Shown one piece after another: positions 10,419 through 22,260 of a stretch of 64,000 bases of DNA. A program made the translations under genes and the position numbers. The notes below the pieces were generated by a model, which worked only from the letters and a program-made list of their open reading frames with translations, had not been told where the DNA came from and did not search any database. Positions within the stretch are counted from its first letter, which is position 1. Each line of letters starts with the position of its first letter. Source of the stretch: Heliopora coerulea (taxonomy: Eukaryota; Cnidaria; Anthozoa; Scleralcyonacea; Helioporidae); the NCBI GenBank assembly GCA_030142905.1, contig JASJOG010000012.1, positions 2,737,501-2,801,500 on the forward strand, given 5' to 3'.

Positions 10419-12097
10419 TTAGAAGCCCTAGGAGATGACATCATCACTGCAGAAGAAAGATGTGTTATACATTAAATTCTGGCACAGCCCTCTGCTGTCG
10501 TCTTAACAATCGTTGATACATAACAGCCATTTTGGGAAAAGCAGGCTTATACGTAAATGATAGCTTGTTTGTAATTCATTAGGTTTTTCAATAATGTCAT
10601 CATAGGACCGTTATTGTTTGAATCTTGTGTTTTCCTTAAGTTCTGGCTTACCAGCATGTTGCTTTCGGGAAGTTTTTCTACCTTGTTTCTTGAAAAGCGC
10701 AAGCCAAACTTAATTATCAACTAAAATTTTTCGACCTGTAACTTCAGAAGTGAAGTTTTGGTGGATTCTTAAAACAGAGTAAAATTGGAAAATTTATCAA
10801 ATGTTAGTAAGGTTTACAACGAACGACTGGCACTGCCTAACTGTCATACAAAATTGGCTGTTAATTTATTGCAAGATTTAGCATCTTTAGAAATCGACGG
10901 ATTTTCGTTTTTCGAGATAAGACTCTTTTAGTTCAGAAATTTTGATCTTTTCCCAAAGTTAATTCTATAGTTTTTCATTTCTGTCGTGGATAAACGCAGA
11001 TTGTAAAATAATTTTATCAAGTGACGTATTTTAAAATCACCTGTCAATTTGTAAATGACCTGCAGACAGCAGGAATCTGGTGGGTTTATATATTGAAAGT
11101 TTAAGTTAACTTATATAGTAGAAATACAGTTTACCGTACAATTTCAAATTCTTGACTCTGGTCGTCTCTAAAAAGGACCTGCAGAAATTACAAACGTGGG
11201 TTGTCTTTTTGTCTATGCTGACTGAGCGTCGAGTTATTTTAAATTTAATTAAAAAAAATAACAAAAAGAGAAGAGAGAAAAAATATTATAAAATGACAAA
11301 CAATTCCAAGTCACCAGTCGGGCATACCCGAACTATTACGGAATGGCGCGAAAGAAGTTTTGAAAGTCTTTCCCAAAGCAAAGGAGTAAGATAGTTTTGC
11401 ATTATAGAGGGACTTAGTCATTTTATTTCCTTTCATACCATATTGATTAGGTAGCAAACAATCGTAGCCGCAAGATTAATTTGCACATGGATATTTTCAA
11501 AGGACGGCACGCGTTGACAGACTCCTATAGTTAACTAATTTTTTCTATCAATAATGGCTAATTTAAATCGCTAGAATCCGGTGTTAAGAAAGGCAAAAAG
11601 GTAAGCGACGACTTTTCATATGTTGTTTAATAATTCCAAATGCATGGCCACCATTACGTGGCCGTTGGGATCAAACGACAAGCAAATACGTAAACATGGA
11701 AATCCTCAAGGTAATAGAATATCAGAACAATTTGTAGACGTCGTTTGCATTCCTCCTGATGTATGTTGATGAGTTTACATGCAGCAGACGAATTAGAAGG
11801 TTGGAAGGATTGCTAACAACCTTGGTAGACATGCAATTTTGCAATATCAATCCTTTCTTAGGGACTTAACGTCGCTTGAAATAGAATTTTAGTGGAGAAA
11901 TTTAGGCTAGAATCTTCAATGTATTGCTAAATAACCTGATGCACGGAGTTGATACAATATTGTCGTATTTTTTCCTCGAGTTATTACTTAGTATCGATTG
12001 TGTATAGATAACATTTTAACCTAAATTTGTTATTATTTCTTAAATAACCTTTTTATGTAGTCGTTTTATGCTGTAATTTTTTTTACCTTTTTTTACC
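10419..12097. other. Duplicated spacer, mostly noncoding
   Basis: This is homologous to about 50.58-52.57 kb along its whole length with scattered substitutions and small indels. The later copy has a (TA)n expansion at 51583-51622 that is absent here. The only candidate coding stretch is the small ORF at 11293. Confidence 0.7.
11293..11394 (+). other. Small ORF shared with 51775-51972 (uncertain)
   Basis: It starts MTNNSKSPVGHTR and includes TEWRERSFESLSQS, 33 residues in all. The duplicate at 51775 has the same start and core and reads on to 65 residues, because the TAG here is CAG there. No domain is recognised. The substitutions between copies mix silent and replacement changes, so it may be a decaying exon or chance. 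Confidence 0.2.
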
Positions 12098-12312
12098 TTT
12101 GACTTATATCAATACTCTCACCTTATTAATGAACACACCAGAGTGACAAGAACCACTTCTACTCTAATAGACCTTTTTTTAACTAATGAACCTAGTAAAT
12201 TCAATATATCCGGTGTGTCTCATACTGGTCTAAGCGACCATAGTTTAATATATTGCGCCAGAAAGCTTGTAACGCCCTCGGTTAAGCCAAAAGTTATAAG
12301 ATTTAGGAGTTA
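12098..12312 (+). mobile_element. CR1/L2-like LINE, 5' piece: end of the endonuclease domain
   Basis: The frame through 12143 reads TLIDLFLTN, then GLSDHSLIYCARK, the C-terminal end of an APE-type endonuclease with its Ser-Asp-His motif. It runs into FRSY at 12312, where the CACTA-like element is inserted. Removing 12313-19742 joins FRSY to RHFDLDRF in frame, so both parts are one LINE. The element is 5'-truncated at about 12098, after a T-rich and ACCTTT-rich stretch of spacer. Confidence 0.85.
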
Positions 12313-13124
12313 CACAGTAAATTCAGAAGGCCTGTTTTGGCCCCAACTTTGGGGCCGAAATTTTGACCCGGAGGCGGCCCTGTTTTAATCGGACTAAGAC
12401 GGCCCCATTTAAACAGGTGCCGATTTTGGCCCTATTTTTGGGGGCCTATTTGGCGGAAATTTGGAGGGCTATTTTGGCCTTTTTTAACTTACATTTTGGG
12501 CGGGAAAAAATTGTTTTGGGAAATTGGAAAGAGCGTTTTGGATTTTCCAGAAGTTCGTTTCAGTTAATTATAATATTCGTTATGGCTTTTGATAAAGGTT
12601 GGTTTTCGTTGTTGATTAGGTCATTTTAAAACAATTCCACATTGCATTTTACATATACTAAATACCATTTTCGCAACTTTTATTTTGAAATTCAAATAAA
12701 TGAAATAATAAAATTCCACATTTAGACAGTAGCATACATGCATATATTAGATTTAAATACAAAACACTTTCTACATACGAGAAAACTAACTAAACATTTG
12801 ATAAGACCCCAATCAAACTTTTAACTGAGGCTGGGCACTTGCTAGGAACAATGCCCATGAGTGCCATGTCCAAAAAGCAATAAACATTTTTACCTACATT
12901 TTGGTCTAGATTATACATGTCGTATGTTGCCAATAGGATCACCAAAGCATCCGCAATTTTTCTTGAACGGATTTCACATACCAATGATCCTTCAACCACA
13001 ACATACATCAAGTTTGATTCATACAAACTGTTTTCCAGGAGAATGCAAGGATGGATCTGTTTCTCTTTGGTTCGATCAAATGAGATCATGTCCTATGTTG
13101 TACAATTTTAAGATAGTTAATAGA

Positions 13125-13200
13125 ACATTCTCAAAACAGAAAATTTTCTCAAAACAAACAATTCTCTCAAAACAAAAAATTTTCTCAAAAACAAACGCCA
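13125..13200. repeat. Short tandem repeat of TTCTCAAAACA units
   Basis: Four to five imperfect 16-18 bp units built on AATTTTCTCAAAACAAA lie inside the transposon between two exons of the SAM gene. Confidence 0.7.
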
Positions 13201-14119
13201 CTCACCAAAACAACTTTCATTTGGTATTGCACAAAATTGCCAATGCATGGATTTAATGCAAGGATTGTTTACCAGTTGTGACTTACATAAACCATATTTT
13301 GAAGAGGAGGAAATTCATCAAATATGCCCTTAATGGAAGTTATCTCATGCAGGATCATACTTCTTCGCTTTGCATACGTTATTTCCATCAGTTGATTTAA
13401 TTTATCATGCTACATTTTTCTTCCTCTTTTACACTCATGTTTTATCTCTTCAATTGCAGATTCTACTCTATTCTCATCCTCCAACTGTCCAGGGACTAAA
13501 GTCCAGATAAAACTCTTTGCTTTCTTTGGACGGCCTTTGGCTGCTGGTACCTCATGCATCACACCATTTCATAGCTTTTTTCTTTGTAGCTTCTTGAACC
13601 GGTTTGTAATTTTAGTTGCAAAAGAACCCTGGAAGTTAGTGGAAAATTATATGCAACACATTCACCATTTTATTAGAATGGTTTGCAACACATTTATTAA
13701 GTTTTGCAAAAAATCCAACATTATATATTACCCATGGCTTGCATTCTTCATCAAATATAGGATCCTCTAGAAAGGGAAACTTCTCTGTAATTCTCTTGGC
13801 CACTTCCTCTCTTTCATTTTTCTTAGGGTGGCTAGTGTAGTTTAATACACTAGTACACACATCCCTCACCAACTCGTTGATTAAATTGGGCGGTAAAAAT
13901 TTTGCAGCCAGTCCAGCTTCAACCGCACAGGAAAACTTAAAAAAACCCCCAAAAATTAAGATTATTCGAAAGGATAACACGATAAGATGAAAACATTATA
14001 CACTCACCCTGGAAGGAATTTTATAATCCTTTGACCAGTTGATCTAAATTAGATATTCAATGCTGTTAATTCAAATAGAATAAGACAAAATTGTACCCTT
14101 CAACAAATAATAAGGATTA

Positions 14120-14500
14120 ATAACCAATATCACCACTATTGATTCTTTGGAAAATCTTGGCAATTCAACACAGGATGATCTTGAGGTCTCAATCTGAAAT
14201 AAAAAATCTTTTTATTTCAGCAGTGAATATCATACAATAAATATGAATCAGTCAACAAAATTGCCACTGTTGATTCTTTCGAAAAACTTGGTGATTCAGC
14301 ATTGGATGATCTTGTAATTTCAGACTGAAATAAAAAAACTCAGTTTACATCAATGGTGAGAATCATACAATAAACATCACTAAAATTACCCCTCTTGATT
14401 CTTTGGAAATACTCGATGAACGACGACATGATGATGATCTGGATGAAGGTTGAGTTTGATCGCAATTGGAGTCTGTGTCAGATTCTGACTATTTTTCTTT
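14120..14500 (-). repeat. Tandemly triplicated Ser-rich micro-exon in the SAM gene
   Basis: Three units about 125 bp apart share CTTTGG/CGAAA..CTTGG or CTCGATG sequence and, on the minus strand, encode related peptides: SRSS..SSISKES (about 14475-14390), TRSSNAESPSFSKES (about 14325-14262) and TSRSSCVELPRFSKES (about 14195-14136). The latter two are preceded by TTTCAG-type acceptors and each ends at a potential donor (GTAATT, GTGATA, or a GC variant). It looks like local exon duplication. Confidence 0.55.
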
Positions 14501-15032
14501 GTCTCTTCCCAGTTCTAGGTGTTCGGTGTGTAGATTGCTCAAAAGTTCTTGAGGAAAGAACTTCCTCGGACTCTTCTTTATTGGACGGTACAGGATTTCC
14601 ATTAGTGTCAAAAACCTAATAAATTATAGACATATATTTTTATGCTTACATAAATGCAGTATTCAAAAAATAAAATGATTACAGTAAACATACCAAACCA
14701 GTTAGATCAGACCATGCAGCAATTGCAGCACGCTTTTCTCTCAAAACTTTAAACATGTCACCAAATTCAACTCTCGTTAATGTCTGGAACACCTCGCCAT
14801 CAATGTCGGCCTCTAAAGCAAATAATAGAATTCTTCAGCATCATTTTAATTATTAAACAGCTGTCTAAGTCAAATTTACCACGCTGCAAAGTGCCTCCCA
14901 ATTCAAGGCAGAAATATTCTAATTACCTTCAAAAGCGCAGGCAATATGCTCGTTCAGCCCATAGCTTCGTAAAATACTTGCAATTTCCTTCGATGAGCAC
15001 TTGTCGAGAGATTCAAATTGTTTGTCTGGCAT

Positions 15033-15269
15033 ATTCATTTGCAAGAATACGATTTGAATTTCGCGGATAAAAGCAGCCAGATATGTGTGAGTGCGAAATG
15101 TGAATCAAATACAATAATAATGCGAACCCCGCGAGGATGCGACTATCAGCCAATCAGAATATAGCCATTCTTCACCCATAACTTCCGCTTGAGAAAATCG
15201 CAATCGTGTAGACACAAGAATCTGAATCTACATTTATATGTGTTCAATGTAGTCACTAAAAATTGTATA
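15033..15269. promoter_or_regulatory. Divergent promoter region of the CACTA-like element
   Basis: A 237-bp gap separates the start codons of the SAM gene (minus) and the transposase (plus). It must hold both promoters or leaders. No clear TATA box is singled out. Confidence 0.5.
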
Positions 15270-18200
15270 ATGTCTCGTTCATGCTCAATGTGCACTGCTC
15301 GATGTTTGACCTTGTCTCTAATGAGAAGCCATTATGAAAGATACCACAAAACTGAAGAAAAATTTCACGTTGTTTGCCAAGCCAAAGGATGTTTGAAAAA
15401 GTATTACAATTTCGAAGGCTACAAAACACACTTACGTCGAAAGCACCAGCGTATTTTTAACAGCGTAATAGATGAGGAAAATGGATTAATTGAGAATGGA
15501 AATATCGACGATGGGCAAATGCCAGAGAATCTAGCGGGAAACGAAGAATATCACAGTAGCCCTGATCATGATGATGATCAAGATGCTGATCGTGACACGA
15601 TTTGCAACCATGTATGCAACAAAACAGAAGATGATACATTATTGAAAGAGGAGAATGTCGGTAAGGCAAACGCTGAGTTGTTATTTGGTATCAAAGAGAT
15701 CCATAAACTATCGCAAAAAACTGTTGATACAGTTATCAGTAACACGAACACCATCGTTCAAAATTCTCTGGAGTTGCTAGAGCGGCGGATAATATCACAT
15801 GTCGGGAATTCTGGCGTCAAAGACCATTGCTTGCAAGAATTTTTTGAAAAGTTAATGTCTGAAGAAAGTCTAATTACGAATCCTTTCCTTGGCAGGGAAA
15901 CAAAGGCCAAACAGGATAATGTTTTTAAACAATTATTTGGGTTTGTGGTATGTATCTATAATATGTCCCTGAATCATGATTATCTTTTTACCTTTTCCCT
16001 TACTCCTGTTAACTCTGATGTGAACAATCTAAATCTTTTGTTGATGTTAAATGTATAAATTAAGGACAGGACACATTAACTGTGTTTGCTTGCAGCAGCT
16101 TGCCGCATGATAGTTCTACAGACCTATTGATCTTATCACAGGCAAACTTTATGAATTTCAAATCTATTTTCCTTCACAGGAACCAGTGCGCAGAGTCTTG
16201 GGTGTAACACACACTCAACAGCGAAGTGGTGTTAAAAGAAGAGCTGTCTCAAAACCTGATGAAGAAATTTAAATTCCCTTCTTACAGAGTTTGGAGCAAA
16301 TTTTGAATGATGATGGTATATTGCAAGAGGTAATGTAGTCAACTTGTAATACTTGAAACATTCTCCATGCTAACTTCACAATTACCATTAAATTTCATAG
16401 GTTTTACATCCACATGCCAGAGTTGATGGCCTCATAGCAGACTATTGTGATGGATCCGACTTTAGAAAACACCCACTGTTTTCTGCTGACCCAACTGCTC
16501 TCCAAATAAAGCTGTATTATGATGAGGTTGAAATTGTCAATCCTCTTGGCAGCAAGACTGGAAAGCATAAACTTGGTATGTTATGAAGTATTATGCTAGT
16601 CAATTCAATCAGTTTTTCCCTCAAGGTAATCATTTCACTTTCATCTTGCATTTAAGGTCTCTTTTACTATACACTTGGAAACATTTCTCCACAACACCGC
16701 TCCAGATTGAAAACTATACAGCTTTTGGCTGCGGCTAAAAGACCAGTGTATGCTGGCATTCTTTATGGAAGAACTTTCTAAGCTGGAGAGGGTAAAATGA
16801 ATCCCAATTATTGTGGCTCATGCAAACTAATACATTATAATTTATATCACTCTGCATTATTTTAGGATGAAGGTTATCAATTTAAGCTGAATGGAGATTT
16901 ACGGGCACTCAGAGGTACAATTTGCTATGTATCTGGGGATAACCTTGGATCCCAAGAAATTGGTGGATTCAAGATTGGCCCTGGAGCTAATGTTAAATGC
17001 AGAGAATGCATGCGGTCATCCTATGATATTAAAGCAAAGGTAGAATAAATATTGCTGGTAATGTATGTAAATTTTCAACAGAAAATTACACAGGGTTTAT
17101 GCTACTGTAATTTAATGGTTCATATTCTATTTTATATTTATTAGTTCCACGAGAAATAATTCCAACTTTGGACAAGGCAATTATATAATGACCAATGCAA
17201 CATTCTAGCACACACTGAGGAAGACATGTCACCCCAATTTGGAGTATGTTTTTCCTCTATTTTAAACAAGTCAAGGTATTTTCATGTTATTGGTGGCTTA
17301 CCGGGCGATGCAATGCATAATGTTCTTGAAGGACTTTTACAATATGAAGTGAAAGAATTTCTGAAGCATATTATCTTTGACGAAAGGTATGAAACTATTT
17401 GATATAAGAGTATTCTCCGTCCTATACCTTTACAAAGACTTATTGTACTTGTTGGTACAAGTGCTTACTCCAATTGACTTACTGTCTACTGTCTATTTAG
17501 GTATGTAAGTCTTGATGAGTTGAATGAAAGAATTTTTGCATTTGACTATGGCTACAGTAATGACAAAAACAAGCCATCAAAAATAAATGTGCGAACTTTG
17601 AATGCACAAAACAATACCCTTAAACAGTCTGGTAAGTATTTTAAATACTTGGACAATGTTAATTCATGAATTATAATATAGCTGAAAGCTATACGTAGAT
17701 AACTACCTCATATCTTTAATATGGTTTTAAATATTTTAACCTCACAGGCATGGTGCCTGGCTTTGCATTTACCATTGATATTGGGAAGTAGCATTCCAAA
17801 AGAAGATGAGAAGTATCAACTGCTTTTGCAACTTCTGGAAATTGTGGAGTTAGTTTTTTCTCCTTTAATAAGTCGAGAGCAAATCAGTTACATGCAAATG
17901 ATTATCGAGGAGCACCATGCTGGGTTTGTGCAGCAATATACAACTGCATCAGTTATTCCCAAAATGCATTATATTATTCACTACCCAAGGACTATATTAA
18001 GGTAATAAAAAATTGCTAAAATTACATAATCATAAATGCTCAGCAAAAACACTGTATGTAATATTAACAACTCCATTTTTGGCCATTTAGACTAGGTCCA
18101 ATGACAGGATCCTGGTGCATGCGATATGAGTCCAAGCACATATTTTAAACAAGTTGCTATTGCCCTTGGAAATTTTATCAATGCACCATTAATTGTTGCA

Positions 18201-18892
18201 GAAAGACACCAGAAACTGCAAAGCTTCCACTATGGTGGTAATGGAGATATTGGGTCTGATGTAATCAGAAAGACAGTGCAGTGTGGTCCACGTAAATATA
18301 ATTTTACCATGTTTGACTTACTGTGTAGTCCTTGATAATGTGATGTCATCCTATATTTTAGGTCATCAATGCTTGGTTTCAAGATTGGTTTCAGTGAAAA
18401 AGGATCTCAAACAAGTTGATCCATTTGTTAAGAATGATGATCTTGTTTTAAAGTAAGTAAACTGATTTATTTTACCCCCTCTGTTTTTAAAGTAAGTAAA
18501 AAAGATTTGTACATTCTATTTAAGTGCTTGATATTATCATACAATTTTTATGTAGGCCTTCTTGGGTAAATATCCTTGGAACAAAATACAAAATAGGTGC
18601 ATTGGTTCATGTTGGTTTTAATGAGCTGCTCCCTCTATTTGGTCTGGTAAAAACAATCTACGTATTAAGCTCATCCGATAAGCGAGTATATTTCCAAACA
18701 GAGATATTGCACACTGAGGAGTTTAGTGAGCACTACCGATCATACATAGTGAAGCAGGTTGCTCCACCTGAATTTCAGTTAATTGCTCAGAAACAATTAA
18801 CGTATGTTTTACCTCTGCACTTTCTTAAGCCATTTGGCTGTGCAGATAAATGGCATGTTTTGCCAAAGTACAATATTTATAATCTCAACTAG
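15270..18892 (+). pseudogene. EnSpm/CACTA-type transposase, 11 exons, inactivated by stops
   Basis: Exons by splice signals and family motifs: 15270-15947, 16180-16329, 16401-16575, 16657-16791, 16866-17039, 17145-17386, 17501-17631, 17748-18001, 18091-18291, 18362-18452 and 18556-18892 (stop TAG). The N-terminus has C2H2-like fingers (CSMCTARCLTLSLMRSHYERYH; CQAKGCLKKYYNFEGYKTHLRRKH, from 15280) and an acidic linker. The catalytic region carries DEVEIVNPLGSKTGKHK, GDNLGSQEIGGF, FHVIGGLPGDAMHNVLEG, IPKMHYIIHYP and MTGSWCMRYESKH, in the order seen in animal EnSpm transposases. Breaks: TAA at 16270-16272 in exon 2, a stop near 16778 (possible frameshift) and a stop near 17157. It would cut at the element ends in the nucleus. 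All splice sites still look good, so inactivation is recent. Confidence 0.85.
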
Positions 18893-19740
18893 CATTAATG
18901 TCCTGGGATTAAAAATGTAAAGCGTAATATAGCTTTAGGTATTTAATGCTGTCACTTGTGCGGCACAAATATTGTACCTAACATTCAGCCATAAAGAATT
19001 CACAGCCCTATCTTATTCTCCAGCCAACCAAAATTAAACCCCAACCTACGTATCCCCCCCACCCAAAAAACCCCAAAAAACAGAGAATAAACTATTCTTA
19101 CTTTGATCTGCGAAAATATTATCATAAATTTAATTCTAACTCTTCAGCAAGTTGGTTTTTTTATTATTTCTTGATGTCTCGTTGGTTTGAATGCTTATCT
19201 CTGAGATTGGCTATAAGTAAGGATCTGATGGCGCGGGGAAATCCATTCCAAGACATGAATGCTATGAAGCCTTGCTGACACACGATACGCCTCGCCTAAG
19301 CCACACTACAATGGCTCATATATTAACAAAGAATGATTTTTACCAAATCCCAGTTACATGGGACTGATTTTGAGACACGCAGATCGCGAGAATGCAAAAT
19401 GGCCCCTTTTGAGGGGACTGAATAATAATCCGTTTCAATGCTAACATGGCATATCATTAAAAGATAAAACAGTACGTATGGTGACAAAATGGCAATTCTG
19501 ATCCGTTTTGGCCCAGTGTGGAGATTTGTACTTACACCCAAAAAATATAATAATCCATTTTTACCAGCAAAGTGGCTTATATAGGCCAAAAGTCTCTATA
19601 AAAAGGTACCAAAATAGCACTAAAAATTGCAAAATGTCCTTACTGTTTTGTTTTGGCCCTTTAAGGGGCTAATATGGCTTCACATCTTGAAAGCCAAAAT
19701 GGTTTTCAGGGGCCGAAATGGCGCTCCTAAATTTACTGTG
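18893..19740. other. 3' noncoding and subterminal region of the CACTA-like element
   Basis: There is no gene. The last 400 bp contain repeated motifs of the AAATGGC, TTTTGGCCC and GGGGCC type, often in inverted orientation, leading to the ATTTACTGTG end. Confidence 0.7.
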
Positions 19741-19742
19741 TA

Positions 19743-22057
19743 CAGGCATTTCGATTTGGACCGTTTTCTAACGGACATTAGCCAAGCTCCTTGGGATCAG
19801 ATTGAGTCTTACAATGATTCCATAAAAGCATGGCAACTTTGGAAAAACATGTTCATAGAAATCGCTGACTGGCACACTCTTACAAAGTCGAAACGTGTTA
19901 AGAACTCATCTACCCCGTGGTTAACCTCCGAAATAAAAAATTTGATGCATGAGAGAGACCGATTAAAACAAATTGCAATTATTCAAAACACAGAATCTGA
20001 CAGGATAGCTTACAAGTGTGCCAGGAATCATGTAAATATATCTATAAAATACATTAAGGCTCAGTATTACAGCAATTTCTTTTCTATGAATTCCAGCGAT
20101 ATGCGTAGAACTTGGAAGGGAATAAATTCCATCCTGTCTAAGAACAATAGATCTCATGTTGAACCTACTAAGTTGGAGGTAAAAGGAGCTACATTGCAAA
20201 ATCCATTCAATATTGCAAATGCTTTCAATCAGCATTTTGTCAATATTGGGCCGGAGCTAGCTTCTTCAATTCCATCACCAAATACTGATTTCAGAAATTA
20301 TGTTAAACGAACAAATTCAACTTTCGAATTAAAACAATTATCACAATCTGAGATCATTGAGATTATTAATAGTTTGCATATTAACAAGGCCAGCGGCCTT
20401 GATACTATTCCAGCTAATCTGTTAAAGTACAGTGCCAATTATGTCTTTAAATCCTTAACACATATTTTTAATCTGTCTATAGACACAGGAATTTTACCTT
20501 TCGACTGGAAAAATGCTAGAGTATCACCTATTTTTAAAGACGATTCCAAAACAGATCCTACTAATTATCGTCCAATCTCAGTACTTCCAGTTACAATCAA
20601 GGTACTTGAAAGGGCTATATTTAATCAGATATATAATTATCTAATCCTTAATAATATTTTAGCAAAATTTCAATCAGGATTTAGGCCTTTACATTCAACG
20701 GTAACGGCGCTGTTGGATGCCACAAATGAATGGTTACTGAATATTGATAATGGTCTAATTAATGCAGTCTTGTTCCTCGATCTCAAAAAAGCTTTTGATA
20801 CTATCGACCATGAAATCCTTTTAATAAAACTAAATCTTTATGGATTTCAATCAAAAGCATTGGCGTGGGTGGCAAATTATCTATCTAATCGTACTAAAAA
20901 GACGCAAGTCCAAGGAGTGCTATCCGATTGCTACGCTGTCAAATGTGGAATACCACAAGGATCAATTCTTGGTCCTTTGTTTTTCTTATTATATATTAAT
21001 GATTTGCCAAACTGTGATTTATCATGCAGAGTACGCATGTATGCTGACGATACTAATCTTACGTATGCCTCAGCCGACCAATCTGAAATATCTAATATGC
21101 AAAATCGTGATCTTGAGACCATTCACGAATGGCTGAAAGCAAGTAAGCTCAGTTTAAAAGCTACCAAAATCAAATATATGCTAATTGGGACGCGTCAAAA
21201 AGTTTCATCTATGCAATCAAACTTGGACATAAGCTTAGATGACACACAAATTGAACGAAAAAAACTTTTTAAGTGCCTTGGTGTTAACCTTGATGAGATC
21301 CTCTCTTGGGAGTCACACGTAAAATCCATATCTAAGAAAATTGCTAAAGCACTTGGAGCATTACGCAGATTGAGATCATATGTGACTCAAGATATTCTAA
21401 TAATAATTTACAAATCATTGATTTTACTCCACTTTGATTATTGTAGAGAAGTATGGGGTAATTTGGGTAAAACACTTGCAGCTGATCTTCAAAAGCTGCA
21501 GAATAGAGCTGCTAGAATCATTACCAGTTCAAGCTACGAGATAAGGTCAGGCGATATATTAACTAAATTAAATTGGAAGAAATTAAACGAAAGACGCCAG
21601 TCACAGTTTGCTTCCATGATGTACAAATGTGTGCATAATAAAGTGCCCGTTTACCTAAGTGATATATTTTCTACAATTAGCTCAGTGCACAATCACAATT
21701 TGAGGAACTCGAGTCACGCCTTATTCGTACCTAGACCAAATAACGAGTCTGGGAAAAGAAGTTTCTCTTTTAGGGGTGCAGTGCTTTGGAATTCACTCCC
21801 TAAGGCATGTCAAGTTGCGAGAAATTATGCAAATTTTCTCCGCTCACTCCCATAATACTGTCTATATTTTAGTTTTAAATTTTTAATATTGTGTTGACTA
21901 AATTATGATATATATATATCGTAATTTAGTACTTAATTTTATAAATAGTTAAAATTAGTTTATTCTAGCACGGCTCTCTACATACATGAAGCATACATAG
22001 CATACATACATGAAGAGACATCCGTGGATAAATAAAGATTTTGATTGATTGATTGAT
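19743..22057 (+). mobile_element. CR1/L2-like LINE, 3' piece: reverse transcriptase ORF end, 3' UTR and GATT tail
   Basis: An uninterrupted frame runs to the TAA at 21853-21855. After a linker (about 19743-20400) the reverse transcriptase shows VSPIFKDD, NYRPISVLP, KFQSGFRPLHST, FLDLKKAFDTIDH, GIPQGSILGPLFFLLYIND and the catalytic YADD (about 21040). A thumb/C-terminal region ends with FSFRGAVLWNSLP. The 3' UTR ends in GATTGATTGATTGATT at 22042-22057, a short-repeat tail typical of CR1/L2-like elements. Apart from the CACTA-like insertion and 5' truncation the ORF is intact, so the LINE is young. The clade is assigned by motif style only. Confidence 0.9.
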
Positions 22058-22260
22058 TACCTTCTCTTATTCTTGTAAGCAAAAGTAATTCAAGTGTATG
22101 TTAAAATACACGTTTCGAACAAATTTCATCATGAATAATTTAACTCACGTCAACATTAGACAGGTGTATTTTAAGATATTATCGTCTTTAACCAACACCT
22201 ATATTAAGGAATTTCAAATTTTGTTCTATTTTCTTAATGGTTTGAACCTGGGAGAATCGT
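22058..22260. other. Duplicated spacer resumes
   Basis: ACCTTCTCTTAT and the following 170 bp match 52561-52740, which directly follows the sequence matching 12.09 kb. This shows that 12098-22057 is an insertion. Confidence 0.8.

Larger units (their letters stand above)
12790..15032 (-). pseudogene. SAM-domain accessory gene of the CACTA-like element (multi-exon, damaged)
   Basis: It starts at ATG 15032-15030. Exon 1 (15032-14927) and exon 2 (14812-14694) join in frame to give a SAM domain: IASILRSYGLNEHIACAF, then EADIDGEVFQTLTRVEFGDM. A Ser-rich region follows (from 14615) with one frameshift. Further exons are an LPPNLINELVRDV...FPFLEDP block (about 13937-13734), a basic block with AAKGRPKKAKSFIWTLVPGQ (about 13633-13430, stop inside), and LHEITSIKGIFDEFPPL (about 13350-13300). 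A last block (13089-12790) has HPCILLENSLYES, MYVVVEG and ALVILLATYDMYNLD. Animal EnSpm elements are known to carry a gene of this kind, often annotated as SAM domain-containing protein 3-like. Its job in transposition is not established. Start 15032 is 238 bp from the divergent transposase start. Confidence 0.75.
12313..19740. mobile_element. Autonomous-type CACTA/Mirage-like (EnSpm group) DNA transposon, 7.43 kb
   Basis: Both ends are CACAGTAAAT in inverted orientation, flanked by TA on each side (12311-12312 and 19741-19742). Excising it with one TA restores the open frame of the LINE it interrupts, which fixes the borders. The subterminal 150-300 bp at both ends are crowded with TTTTGGCC, GGGGCCGAAA and AAAATGGC motifs, like the subterminal arrays of CACTA elements. 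It carries two divergently transcribed multi-exon genes, a transposase (+) and a SAM-domain gene (-). The TA duplication suggests the Mirage branch; that placement is inference. Stops in the transposase indicate it is now inactive. Confidence 0.9.

Noticed and set aside
19963..21136. Other ORFs within the LINE and within the transposase exons
   Set aside because: They are shadows in other frames of the reverse transcriptase or run across introns.
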